Positions 52,712 through 64,000 of a stretch of DNA of 64,000 bases are shown here, piece by piece; the first letter of the stretch is position 1; each line of letters opens with the position of its first letter. Source of the stretch: Ilyonectria destructans (lineage: Eukaryota; Ascomycota; Sordariomycetes; Hypocreales; Nectriaceae); assembly GCA_020740775.1 (NCBI GenBank), contig JAHEWK010000035.1, positions 345,889 to 409,888 on the forward strand. The letters run 5' to 3'. The translations under genes and the position numbers were made by a program. The notes under the pieces are model-generated. The model ran no database searches and had not been told where the DNA came from. It saw nothing but the letters and a program-made list of their open reading frames with translations.

Positions 52712-54824
52712 GCGAGCCTTGTGTACGCGGTGATTGGCTTAAAACACCATCCGGGCCCAAGTTCGTTGTAGATAGAGCTGTTGCCGCCAGCATTGAGCCA
52801 AACACATTGCCACCGTATTGTCACGAACCACTATTTGGATGTTGCTTTGGGCTACCCGTTCCGTGCGAGGCCAGGGATGAGCCTTCCGACCACTGCGTCC
52901 TGTCCTCTTCCGCCTCGTTCGTCTTGTTTCCGAGCGAGTTGAGTCGAGCCTTGTTGGTTTCTCGCGAGTTCCCCAGTGAACTGAATTGCCGCATCTGCTC
53001 GTAACCTCGCTATCATCCGTCTGCCCTGGGGGAGTCGCTCCTCTGAGACTGCCTGGAGAGGGCGTCCTCTTGGGAGTCATGGGCTCGATGCTAGGCATCG
53101 CGTTGGGCGAACTGGCCACAAGGGCGTTTTCGGCCACACTGGCTGATGCGCCTGAGACCATCGCACCCGTGTCATTGCCAACTTCCACCTTGGGCCTGAA
53201 CGTCGCGGTACAGAGAGCGTCCGAGGTCGGTCCACTTCCCTCGTCGACGTCTACAACGTGGATTGGCTGTGGATCCCTGCCATCGGTACGCTGGAAGGTG
53301 GGCTGCCTAACATCATCGTGACCTGCACACGACTATATATCGCTTCCTAGCACCTCGCCCTAGCTCCGGAAATTTTTACGTCGGCCACAACCTCAATATC
53401 GGTTGATTGCCTTACTCGACGTTTTGGGATGCTTACTACAGGGAGACGGAGCTACGAAGGTTGTCCAACCGGCGTCGGAGGCTTGTGTTAGCCCTAGCGT
53501 TCCCGACGGTGGGGAGTACTCGAGGCAGAGTACCGCGACTTTAGCGGACAGATCGATGATTGACGCTTGCAGCGAGTCCCACAGGCTCGGCCATAGTACA
53601 CGACAACGCACTGATAGTCAGGGAAGTAGCTTTCAAGAGAACCAAGCCGGCGCTTCAACAGCCCTAAATGATGAGGGAGGGGAGGGGATGTAACGGTTAC
53701 TCATCTGAGTGCCCAGCGTAGCTGCAACGTGGCTGAGTTACGGCTCAGACATCCGCCGGGGAGGCAAAAGCTCTTTTATGCAGTTCGCAATGATTGGCCC
53801 GACACAGTACATCGCTATTTTGGGAGAGAGGCAACGGCTGATAGTGAAAATGAGCACAAGAATCTGCGCTATGGAGGCGCTTGGTCCAGTCGATGTCCGC
53901 GGCCAGCGGTCTCCTAGCACTACGGTGGGGCATAGCGCGCGTGGACGCGTTCGATCGCTCACGACTCGTGGGCGACCGGAGTGTGTGGCACGCGTATGGC
54001 GATCGTTAAAACCTTGTCACGGATTGGTGTGCACGGGACGGGTCGCTCGGCTCTCTGAAATCTAAGAATAACCATAATATCAGTCGTCTGCAGATCTCGA
54101 TAAAGGAGGGGTCATCATAATTGTATCCGCCGTAACCGCTACATAGCAGCCCGGAGTTCAAGCCATCCTAGAACAGAGAGCACAAGGTGTCTGCTTTCAA
54201 CCGCATGTGTCAGGTCAAACACCAGTCATCCGTTTGGACGAAGCAACATACATGAGCAAAGAGCTTCTGTTTTGTATACCTGAAGTCCACTATTGTCTCT
54301 TGGCCCATATGCCTGCCCCCACAGACCAAAACTTGAACCTTTACTGGCGCCCGAGGACATCCGTCCCGTAAGAAGCCACGAGGCTCACCAGCTTCCGCCA
54401 CTGCCTCAGTCACGTGGCTGAAATCCACTCAGAACTAGGCAGAACTTGGCTGGCTGGCCATTCCCACTCTCAGGCTAGAGGGCTAGGACTACGTCCGTAT
54501 GCCCGATGCTGATGACCCGCCTGCTACACTTTCGGAAAATGACGAGCACGACAGAGATGATTTCTACATTTCTATCTGCCTTTCTGCCTTTCTGTCTCGG
54601 CATGTTTATTAACCAAGATCAGCTAGGAACTTGGCATTTACCTCCTGCCTGAAAGCCCCCGAATCCATCCATGGACCCCCGCGTACCGCTGTGCTAGCCG
54701 CTCTAGCATGCACCACATGGGAGCAGAAGTCGCTTCATCCATAACCGCCCAAGTTCGCTGACAGCCTGATCCCGTTGCTTCCCTCTTGCAAACCTCTCCT
54801 TGCAGGACGGCTCTCCGCAGCACC
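52712..54824. other. Intergenic region, no supported gene
   Basis: Overlapping open frames on both strands (52986-53321 plus; 53188-52739 minus; 53709-54065 plus) have Ser/Arg/Pro-rich products without a domain. The minus frame near 53000-53190 might be the relic of an exon. The last 150 bases form the upstream region of the patatin receptor gene. Confidence 0.4.
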
Positions 54825-57800
54825 ATGCCCGACAACGACATTCGCCTACTTGCCCTTGACGGCGGCGGAGTTCGCGGCCTGTCCTCACTGATGATTTTAC
54901 AAACTCTCATGTCTACCATCGACCCTGACTCCCCGCCCAAGCCATGCGACTACTTCGACATGATCGGCGGCACCAGCACCGGCGGCCTCATCGCTATCAT
55001 GCTGGGGCGCCTGAGAATGACGATTGACGAATGCATCACTGCCTACACGTCCTTGTCCGACAAGGTGTTCGAAAAGAAGAGCCACAGGGTCAAGATTAAC
55101 GGCCAGTTCCAGGGCAGATTCGATACTGCGGCGCTGGAGCAGGCAGTCAAACAAATCCTGGTGGACAACGGCCACGGCGAAGACGCGCTTATTCAAGATC
55201 CCTCCAAAACAGCTTGCAAAGTGTGAGTTTCCAACTCCCTCATTTCCTTGCGGCATGGCTAACCGACAAGCTTCGTGTGCGCGACGAGCAAAGAAACTGG
55301 CGACACAGTGTGCCTCACGAGCTACCGTCCCCGCGGATTGGCTCACCTATATGACTCCACCAAGATATGGCAAGCCTGTCGCGCTACGTCTGCCGCGACT
55401 ACCTTCTTCGATCCAATCGCTATCGGGCCCTTTCAAGAGCAGTTCGTCGACGGTGCCCTAGGAGCGAACAATCCCGTATACGCGCTTTGGAACCAGGCTC
55501 AAGATGTCTGGGGCGACCAGCTGCAGGGCAGTCTTCGGTGCCTGGTGTCGATCGGGACGGGCGTACCCGCCTTAAGGCCCGTGCGTGATGATGTCCTTGG
55601 CATCGGGGCTACCCTAAAGAAGCTCGCGACAGAAACAGAGGCAACGGCGGAGCAGTTTCGTCGCGACAAATCCAGCCTCGACGATGAAGGCCGCTATTAC
55701 CGCTTCAACGTTGTCCGTGGTCTCGGGCATGTTGGTCTGGAAGAGTCGAGGAAGCAGCGCGAGATTGCGGCGGCAACCGGCCGGTATGTCACGTCGCAAG
55801 ATGTGTTTAAACAGATGAAGGCGTGCGCGGACGGCCTTGCAAGAAAGCAATGTTAGTTAATCCTAGACGCTGCACGTCCCTATATTACGTTCCTGCCTTC
55901 CATCGTAGTGTCGCTAATCTAACGTCGCAAGACTTCGGCTCCTACAAGACACCCTTTAGCCTAGAAGGTGTCCCCGCGTCAAGCAACTTCGTTGACAGGC
56001 CGTCCGACACTGCCGATCTAGAGAAATACCTCCTCCCCCGCCGATCGCATTCCCGACAGACGAGGAAGGTCTTCGTGCTACACGGACTCGGCGGCGTCGG
56101 AAAGACACAGCTAGCTATCGATTTCGCTCGGCGTCACCAGGCTACGTTCAGCTCGGTCTTCTGGCTCGACGGCAGGTCGGAGGACCGCCTCAGAGGGAGC
56201 ATTGCCGGCTGCGTCAACCGGATTCCCAAAGGACAAATTCCCAGCACAGGCCGGAACCAGTCCGAGGCTCACGGCAAGGACGATCTCGATGCCGCCGTCG
56301 CGAGCGTGATGGAGTGGCTTGCGCGGCGTGACAACGGCGACTGGCTGTTGATCTTCGACAATGTCGACCAAGACCACGATCAAGGCGGCGTGACAGGCGC
56401 ATACGATCTGAGACGCTACCTGCCCGGCGATCACGGGGCAATACTGGTCACGACGCGGCTTTCGCGCCTTGCGCAGCTAGGCGAGTCCAGGCGGTTGGCT
56501 AAGGTTGATCTAAGTCTCAGCAGAACTATTTTTGGGAAATGGTATGGCGGCGAACTCGGTGAGTCTTGGGGGCCTCGCACACCAACTGCAACGTGATGTT
56601 ATCTTACCTCGTGCCAGGCTCGGACTGTGATCAGCTCCTTGAGCTGCTAGATGGCCTACCCCTGGCGCTGGCACAAGCCGCCTCGTACCTCCGGGAAAAG
56701 GGGGTCGACGTAACGACGTACGTGCAGATCTACAAACACCAGTGGGACGAGCTGATGGGATCCCGCGATGCATCGAGCCGCCCACTTCTGGATTACGAGC
56801 AGGGAAGCATTGCAACAACGTGGATGGTTTCGTTTAAGGAGATTGAGAGCAAGAGCACCGATGCCGCCAATCTGTTGCGACTCTGGGCCTTTCTCGACAA
56901 CAAGCAGCTGTGGCACGGTCTACTTGGAGCGGCGGCAGTGGCGGAAGGGGCAGACCGGTGGCCCGATTGGCTCAGGGAGATGGCTCGCAATGTAGTGCGA
57001 TTCCTGGACTCTGTCGGTCTGCTACTGCGGTACTCGATGGTCGAAACCCAGGAAGGATTGACAGGCAGCTACTCCATGCACCCGGTGGTGCACAGGTGGG
57101 CGTCGTTCTTGGATGGCGACCAGCAGAAACACCAGTCGGCAAGGCTGGCGCTCGTGGTGGTCGGTTCCTCGGTGCCAACGGGTGAATCGAAGGAGTATTG
57201 GGTCCTCCAGCAGAAGCTTCTTCCGCACGCGGACAGGTGCGCAGAATGGATGCGAGAGGCACTCTCGGACGTGGTTTGGTATATTTGTGATGACCTGGTG
57301 ATAGGCTCGTTACATATGCTCGGGATGCTCTACTCAGACCAAGGCAAGTTCAAGGAGGCAGAGGAGATGTATGAGCGGGCGCTAGACGGCTATGAGAAGG
57401 CACTTGGACCCCATCACACATCGACTCTCATAACAGTCAACAACTTAGGGAACCTCTACTCGGACCAAAGCAAGTTCGAGGAGGCAGAGGAGATGTATGA
57501 GCGGGCGCTAGAAGGCTACGAGAAGGCGCTTGGACCTGATCACACATCGACTCTCGATACAGTCAACAACTTAGGGATCCTCTACAAAGAACGAGGCAAG
57601 TTCGAGGAGGCAGAAGAGATGTATGAGCAGGCGCTAGAAGGCTACGAGAAGGCGCTTGGACCTGATCACACATCGACTCTCGATACAGTCAACAACTTGG
57701 GGAACCTTTACAAGGCCCAAGGCAAGTTCAAGGAGGCGGAGGAGATGTATGGGCGGGCGCTAGAAGGCTACGAGAAGGTGCTTGGACCTGATCACACATC

Positions 57801-58542
57801 GAATCTCGACACAGTCCAGAACTTAGGGAACCTCTACAGGGGCCAAGGCAAGTTCGAGGAGGCAGAAGAGATGTATGGGCGGGCGCTAGAAGGCTATGAG
57901 AAGGCGCTTGGACCTCATCACACATCGACTCTCATAACAGTTAACAACTTAGGGAACCTCTACAGGGGCCAAGGCAAGTTCAAGGAGGCAGAAGAGATGT
58001 ATGAGCAGGCGCTAGAAGGCTATAAGAAGGCGCTTGGACCTCTTCACACATCGACTCTCATGACGGTTCATAACTTAGGGAACCTCTACTCAGACCAAGA
58101 CAAGTTCAAGGAGGCAGAGGAGATGTATAGGCGGGCGCTAGACGGCAAAGAGAAGGTGCTTGGACCTGATCACACATCGACTCTCGACACAGTCCACAAC
58201 TTAGGGAACCTCTACTCGGACCAAGGCAAGTTCAAGGAGGCAGAGGAGATGTATGGGCGGGCCATACATGGTTTCCAAACCGCTCTGGGACCCAACCATC
58301 CTAAATCATCGATGGTCATGCGCAACATGGAATCCTTACAACGCATCGAAGGTAACACAAGTCACCACTTTCCATTAATTGCTAAAGGCGGACTAACTGG
58401 ACTAGCAGAGATGAGCACGAACAAAGAGAGCAAAGAAACTAAGTCAACGGGCGGACCGAAAGGGCCAGGACGATTAGCAGCTAAGGTCCGCGGAATCTTC
58501 AAATCTCGTCGTGTAAAGAGACCGAACGAGTCGCCTGAATAG
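54825..58542 (+). CDS. Patatin-NB-ARC-TPR receptor (PLP-1-type NLR)
   Basis: Exons 54825-55222, 55271-55851, 55932-56558 and 56618-58542 sum to 1177 codons in frame; the second intron is the least certain. The patatin-like phospholipase domain shows the oxyanion loop DGGGVRG (about residues 10-16), GTSTGG with the nucleophilic Ser (48-53) and VDGALGANNP with the catalytic Asp. NB-ARC follows: P-loop GLGGVGKTQL (about 379), Walker B WLLIFDNVD, ILVTTRL and GLPLALAQ (about 547). Eight 42-residue TPRs (768-1104) and a basic tail end the protein. Neurospora PLP-1 has this architecture and triggers cell death by sensing SEC-9; a similar guard role here is inference. No lesion seen. Confidence 0.92.
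57316..58323 (+). repeat. Eight near-identical 126-bp TPR-coding repeats
   Basis: Each unit encodes LG-x-LY...GKF[KE]EAEEMY...ALGP-x-HTSTL and differs from its neighbours by a few substitutions; only the last unit diverges. The DNA-level likeness suggests recent expansion or gene conversion. Confidence 0.92.
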
Positions 58543-59061
58543 GGATGCCGAAGTATCGAGGGGTCCCTGTGAGATCGTTTGCGGCCGCCTGGGTGAACCT
58601 GATCATGGACATAGTTTTGAATTCTTGATCAAAGGACAGCCTGAGAGCGTTCACGAGCTGCTTTTGCCATTGAATGAAGTTAGCAAGTGCACGGTCTCAC
58701 AGGAAGTGCGGTTGGGGGGGTGGGGGGTGACGGTTAGGTTAGGTAGGGCCGGGCGTTAGCCAAGCGTTGATTGATGATCATTGCTCAGCGGCACTCTTAT
58801 CCCTGTGGATCCTCTCGAATGCCTTTGAAGTCAATGACCTTTTCGCGTGCCTTGTGGCAGTCTTTGAATATCCATTCGATGTCGGCAGGCTCTACCTCTT
58901 TCCCCTCAAATTGGCTGCACTTGCATGCTGCGGGCGACAAGCTGCGCATGATGCAGGTTGCCGTATGTGGCTGTGCAAAGAAATCTGGCTGCCTCACCAG
59001 GCCGCCGATAACAAGAGGCACCCCGCCCCGGATTCATTCACGGCAACCAAAGCTCGTAGCC
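58543..59061. other. Intergenic, upstream of the HeLo-NACHT gene
   Basis: No gene seen; an open frame reading into the HeLo gene from 58771 shows no conserved residues before the ATG at 59062. A G-rich run (about 58716-58729) is the only compositional feature. Confidence 0.45.
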
Positions 59062-62000
59062 ATGGAGCCTGTTGGACTGGCCGTTGGGATCGCTGGGCTT
59101 GCCGGCCTCTTCAGCTCCTGCTTGGAAGCCGTCGAGAAGGTGCAGTCTTACAGGTCTTTCGGGGCTGATTCTCAGGTGCTAGACACCCAGTTCAAGGCTG
59201 AAAAGCTCCGCTTCGAGCAATGGGGCCGGCATGTCGGGTTCGACCGAGGGACGCCGTCGGCCGACCACCACCAGGCTTTCGATGACCCGGACATATCTTC
59301 GGCAGTACGGGACCTTTTGCTGATTATAGACAATATTTGCAACGCAAACGGCGCTTCTCGGCGCCCGCTCCTGGCCGGCACCGGGCTTGCTCAAGATGAG
59401 TTGTTTCGCGCCAGCCAGGCCCAACCTTGCCGCACCGCACCATCCGAATCCAAGAGGCGAAAGCTTGCTTGGGCGTTAGGCGGTAAAGGGGAACGCACTG
59501 AGCAGGTCAACTTGCTGGGGAGGGTCGTGCAGCAATTACACAACTTGGTTCCTCCTGACGGCGCGAAGGCTACACCGCCGGGACATGGACCAAACTCCGG
59601 GGGTACTGATGCCCTTGTGCCCCTACAAGGTACGGACGCGAATCTTGACTTGTTGCCGTTTGTGGTGCTGTTCTAACCGAGATTTGCAGGGACATTCTCA
59701 CATCACGCTTGGTCTACCGAGCTTCGGCAGATTCTAGCTCGGATAGACGGCGAGATTCAAGGTAAGATGACGGAACCCACCACATTCCCGTCCCGAAGCT
59801 AACGGGTGAAGCCGAGACTCGACGTGAAGTCCACACCTGGCTGCTCGGTCGCCACTCTGCCAACGAACTCTACGACGACTCCGTCCAGAAGAGGCTGGAC
59901 GGCACCTGCGACTGGATTCTGGACCAGCCCGCATTTCTCCACTGGCTCTCACCCGACTTTCCGGCAGGGACCGCCAAGCTGCTTTGGATTAACGGACCTG
60001 CCGGGTTCGGAAAGACGATCCTATGTGCCAGAGTGGTCGAACACCTTTCCTCCACGCTGGAGACGCCCGTCGCACACTTATTCTTCTCATCCGACTTTGA
60101 GAGCCGCAAGGACCCCTTTGTGGCCATAAGATCATGGATCTCTCAGATTGTGTCGCGTCACGCGGACGCGTTCGGCTTGGTCCGCCAGAGATGGGAGGCC
60201 GAACAGGACCAGGTGGCAACGCGAGCGACCGTCGTCAAGCTCATCCGAGAGCTCCTCCAGGCCGTACCCGGCTGTACACTGGTTGCCGATGGTCTGGATG
60301 AATGCACCGATCTTGGAAACAGCAGCGTCTCCGTCGCGACCTTTCTCGAGACTGTTAAGAAAGCGGCTGCAGATACGGCCACCCGGATCTTGATCGTCAG
60401 TCGCGACGAGCCTGAGATCCGACATGCTCTGATGGATAACACGAGGGCGGGATTTGTCGAGTACAAGATATCGCCCGAAGACGTCCGAGCCGACACGGCG
60501 TTGTATTCCAAAAGCATCGTCGACAGGAAGCTATCCAACAAGAGCGAAGCAATCAAAAGCGAAATTTCCGGGAGAATGACCGACCGTTGCGAGGGCCAGT
60601 TTCTGTGGTTGAAGATGCAGGAGAACCATCTGCGTAGAGGCAAAACCAAGAAGCAGCTCGAGGACGCTATCGCTAAAACTCCAGTCGGGCTCGAACGCCT
60701 CTACGATCGGAATTGGGAGAAAATAGCAAGTCTCGAGGAAGAGGATAAAACTCGGGCGATTTCCCTGTTACGCTGGGCTGCGTTTGCTCTGCGACCCCTG
60801 ACGGTTTGTGAGATCACCGAGGCTGTACTTATTCACGAGGACTGCGACGACTTCCCGCTTGACGAACTCCCTGACTCGGTTGACGATGACTACATCGAGA
60901 GCGAAATACTGGATCTTTGCGGTCCGCTCTTAGAAGTCCGGAGCCAACCCTCGGAACCTTCCCCAGCATTTAGGACTGTGCACTTGACACATTTCTCGGT
61001 CAAGCAGTATCTCCTCTACAACACTCTAGCTCAAGAAAAACTCCTACTGGCTAACGAGAGATTGCGGGCTTCCAACGAAGCGATTGAAAGTACACTACTC
61101 GCCAAGTTGTGTCTCCACTACATCAATTTTCCGCAAGTCTGGCAAGGCACGCTTCGGGAACCTATGGGCACTCTTGGGAAGTCGTTCCGAGGCTACGCAG
61201 CAGGCTCGTGGTATCGCCATGCTAACTTGGGAGTGTCAAATGATGCGGATATGATCAGGCTTACAAATGTGCTGCTTGATCGAACCAATCCCACCTGGAA
61301 TTCGTGGAGGGAGTGGTTCGATTCAAACGACGAAGAGTTCATGAAACCAAAGCCAGCCAAGGAGACTAGGCCGCCCAGCCCTCTATACTACGCATCGAAA
61401 CTCGGGTTGACGGGCACAGCGATCTATCTTATCAAGGAACGCAGGTACAACGCAGATGAGAAGAGTAGTTTAGGGAGAACGGCTCTTGGAGCTAGCTGTG
61501 CGAAAGGGAATGTGACTATCGTGAAGGCACTACTTGACGCGAAGGCCAACGTCAAGGTTGCCAACCACAACAGTTGGACGCCAGTACTTACAGCATCGTT
61601 GAATGGGCACGTGGAAGTGGTCAAGCTGCTTCTCGAGAAGGGAGCCGACATCGCTGTTGCGACCAAGTACGGATGGACGCCGCTCTATGCAGCATCATTG
61701 AATGGGCACGTGGAGGTAGTCAAGCTGCTCCTCGAGAAGGGAGCTGACATCACTGTTGTGACCAAGGACGGATGGACGCCGCTCTATGTAGCATCATTCA
61801 ATGGACACGTGGAAGTGGTTAAGCTGGTTCTCGAGAAGGGGGCCGATATCACTGTTGCGACCAAGGACGGATGGACGCCTCTCTATGGAGCATCATTTAA
61901 TGGACACATCGAAGTAGCCAAGCTGCTTCTCGAGAAGGGGGCCGACATTGCTGTTGCGACCAAGGACGGATGGACGCCGCTCCATGGAGCATCATTAAAT

Positions 62001-63035
62001 GGGCGCGTCGAAGTGGTCAAGCTATTCCTCAAGAAGGGGGCTGACATCATAGTTAAGACTGAGGACGGATGGACGCCTCTCTATGGAGCATCATTGAATG
62101 GGCACATCGAAGTGGCCAAGCTGCTTCTTGAGAAGGGGGCCGACATCGCTGTTGCGACTAAGGACGGATGGGCGCCGCTCTATGGAGCATCATTGAATGG
62201 GCACGTGGAGGTAGTCAAGCTGCTTCTTGAGAAGGGAGCCGATATCACAGTTAAGACTGAGGACGGATGGACGCCGCTCCATGGAGCATCATTGAATGGG
62301 CGCATCGAAGTGGTCAAGCTGCTTCTCGAGAAGGGGGCCGACATCGCTATTGCAGCCAAGGACGGATGGACACCGCTCCATAGAGCATCATTCAATGGAC
62401 ACGTCGAAGTGGTCAAGCTGCTTCTTGAGAAGGGGGCTGACATTACAGTTAAGATTGAGGACGGAGCGGCACCGCTCCATAGAGCATCATCAAATGGACA
62501 CGTCGAAGTGGTAAAGCTACTTCTCGAACACCCCGATACTGAAGCCACCAAGGACGGCCAGGGTCGCACAGCATTGTTTGTCGCCGCCAGGCAGGGACAT
62601 CATGAAGTGGTGCAAGTACTACTTGCCAACGGTCCTTCCGCGTCAAATGTCAAGGACTGGTATGGTACAACACCTTTATTCGCCGCATCGAGAAACGGCC
62701 ATACCAAGACGGTAGAGCTTTTGCTTACCGCCGACGATGCCTGTGTTGATTCTCAAGATGGCTTTGGCCGAACTTTAATCTGGTGGGCCAGGCGGAGCGG
62801 AAACCCTGAACTCCACCATCTTCTCCTCCATCATGCAGAAAGGGCAGGCACCCATATCAGCGCCGACGATACTGCCACAAAGAGCAGTCCGGTAACGTTC
62901 GATCAGAACTCACGTTGGTGTGATGTCTGTACATTATGCATCCCGGTTGGCTGCATGTACTACTCTTGCGAAATTTGCGCTGGCGGCAACTTCGCAACTT
63001 CGATATCTGCCTGGAGTGCTCTGAGATTGGCGTAA
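59062..63035 (+). CDS. HeLo-NACHT-ankyrin receptor (NLR) with shifted C-terminal ZZ finger
   Basis: Exons 59062-59629, 59690-59761 and 59812-63035 give 1287 residues in frame. HeLo-type N-terminus (MEPVGLAVGIAGLAGLFSSC, then LEAVEKVQSYRSFG), the membrane-permeabilising domain of HET-S-like proteins. The lead-in LDGTCDWIL is followed by NACHT: Walker A INGPAGFGKT (about residue 276), Walker B LVADGLDEC (about 370), ILIVSRDEP. Ankyrin repeats (about 770-1226) include nine near-identical 33-residue units. A ZZ finger begins WCDVCTLCIPVGCMYYSC and EICAGGNF, then an 8-bp duplication shifts the frame to an early stop. The remaining ZZ part is readable in another frame to 63100. The receptor may still work without a complete ZZ finger. 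Confidence 0.9.
61570..62540 (+). repeat. About nine 99-bp ankyrin-coding repeats
   Basis: Units encode DGWTPL[YH]GAS[LF]NGH[VI]EV[VA]KLLLEKGADI and are nearly identical in DNA; alternating versions (ATK and KTE endings) suggest duplication of two-unit blocks. More diverged ankyrin units lie on either side. Confidence 0.9.
62988..63003 (+). repeat. 8-bp tandem duplication in the ZZ-finger codons
   Basis: aacttcgc is followed by aacttcga. Eight extra bases put the expected FDICLEC continuation out of frame; reading on without one unit gives FDICLECSEIG, VKCRAGSHALVRHEP and a stop at 63098-63100, which completes a normal ZZ finger. Confidence 0.82.
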
Positions 63036-63100
63036 AGTGCCGCGCTGGTTCTCATGCCTTGGTGCGACACGAGCCAGACGATACTATCGATGGTGGCTAG

Positions 63101-64000
63101 CATGGGGCCCTGCGACTAAGCAGACTGGATTGTCCCTCGCTACAGACTTAGACAAGGTCCCGTTGGTTTTTTACCATAACTCTCGGCATTTTACTCACCG
63201 TATGTGCCCCATTATAACGCGGTATGCATCAAGTTAACGACGTGATCTTTCAAGGTTCCGTACCATACCCGCGAATTATTGTCGGACACGACCTCCCACG
63301 TCAGAACCCAAGCTACACAGTCTATCGCCCTAGATGGAGCGCCTGACCGTGAGTTCTGCTGATGTTGAAGAAGAAAGCTATACTCATTCCGGTTAATAGA
63401 TAGTTTGAGGAGTCATGCCGAGAGTCATTGACGATTGAACGGAGCACCCGAAATCTTGAAGCACAAATGACGCGGAGGCTGGATAGGGCCGATAGAATAA
63501 CGCACATGTTAGTATTATTGCTGTACTGCGATGCAAGCTACGATAATGTTGTGAGATTTATAATGTGGAATTTCGACCTTATGTGATAAAGATGATGTGA
63601 TATATCTTGCGGCTTGTATCCCAGTTGCAGGACGAGAAGTGTGATGAAGAACTTTGTCAGGAGATATGCAACGAATGGACTGGGGTGGATTGTGCAGACA
63701 ACCAGAGCGACAGCAATGAGGACGAAGAGGGGATTGATGATGAAGAGTTCGATGATGAAGGCTCTGATGCACAAGACCTCGACGAAGACTCCAATGATGA
63801 ATTAAGTGATTACAAAGAGGAGTAAGACGATACAGCGGCAACCTAGAGGATGATACTCCCTGTGGTACTTGGCTGGATCTCTCTGAGGCTTTATTTCAAC
63901 TCTCGATGATGTTTTGGACACATCAAAACCAGGCCGGAAACATGGACTCATCATTTCACAGTAGTCATGGGGATCCAGCGACGTTCTCTTGCCTATCTCA
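63101..64000. other. Intergenic, possible small acidic open frame
   Basis: A 72-codon plus-strand frame (63607-63825) encodes a Cys-containing start (CDEELCQEIC) and a long Asp/Glu tail. It has no recognised domain and may be the end of a degraded gene or chance. Nothing else is recognisable. Confidence 0.35.

Noticed and set aside
52739..53321. Opposed open frames of 111 and 149 codons
   Set aside because: No domain, Ser/Arg/Pro-rich on both strands, no convincing introns or start context.
59062..63035. Reading the ZZ finger as complete through a short intron near 62988
   Set aside because: No GT..AG pair removes exactly the 8 extra bases, and an 8-base intron is not plausible; a tandem duplication explains it better.

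Overview
This looks like a repeat-rich, probably subtelomeric accessory region of a filamentous ascomycete (Pezizomycotina, possibly Sordariomycetes). The evidence is short introns of about 47-80 bp with GT..AG ends, relics of a telomere-linked RecQ helicase, a HET-domain gene, and several fungal STAND/NLR-type immune receptor genes. No bacterial features are present. All family assignments come from reading motifs by eye; no database search was run.

Layout. Bases 1-4750 hold repeat debris: two solo or LTR-like sequences (one with a small MITE inside), a RecQ-like relic and palindromic minisatellites. Bases 4757-16434 are a Helitron: a Rep/helicase gene on the minus strand, split by a 3.6 kb TIR element (copy A, 6480-10056), and a putative OB-fold gene on the plus strand. 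A MYND-finger gene follows. Bases 17380-22853 are a decayed telomere-linked RecQ helicase. Bases 23150-37900 are a stack of nested elements inside a broken HET-domain gene: a hAT element (23385-31857) contains a second TIR element (copy C, 23731-28871, itself holding a solo LTR) and a MITE in its transposase. An intact Ty1/Copia retrotransposon with apparently identical LTRs (31874-37736) lies a few bases further on. A five-exon C2H2 zinc-finger gene (38070-41511) is followed by copy B of the TIR element (41744-45331, dead), which abuts a truncated HeLo-domain gene.

Bases 46400-63100 are gene-rich and look immune-related: a TPR-CHAT protease gene divergent from a small unknown gene, a PD-(D/E)XK nuclease-like gene, a patatin-NB-ARC-TPR receptor and a HeLo-NACHT-ankyrin receptor whose C-terminal ZZ finger is frameshifted by an 8-bp duplication. 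The receptor repeats are near-identical to each other, as in rapidly evolving fungal allorecognition genes.

The most unusual system is the family of TIR elements A, B and C. Each carries a DDE integrase-like transposase gene convergent with an accessory gene. The accessory protein keeps a His-x12-Cys-Pro-x-Cys zinc-binding-like module and an Ile-Asp-Leu-Thr motif (a likely SUMO-interacting motif) across two highly diverged subfamilies. Copy C also carries a DUF3716-like gene. The termini (TAC...GTA) and the 5-6 bp target duplications resemble the IS3EU superfamily.
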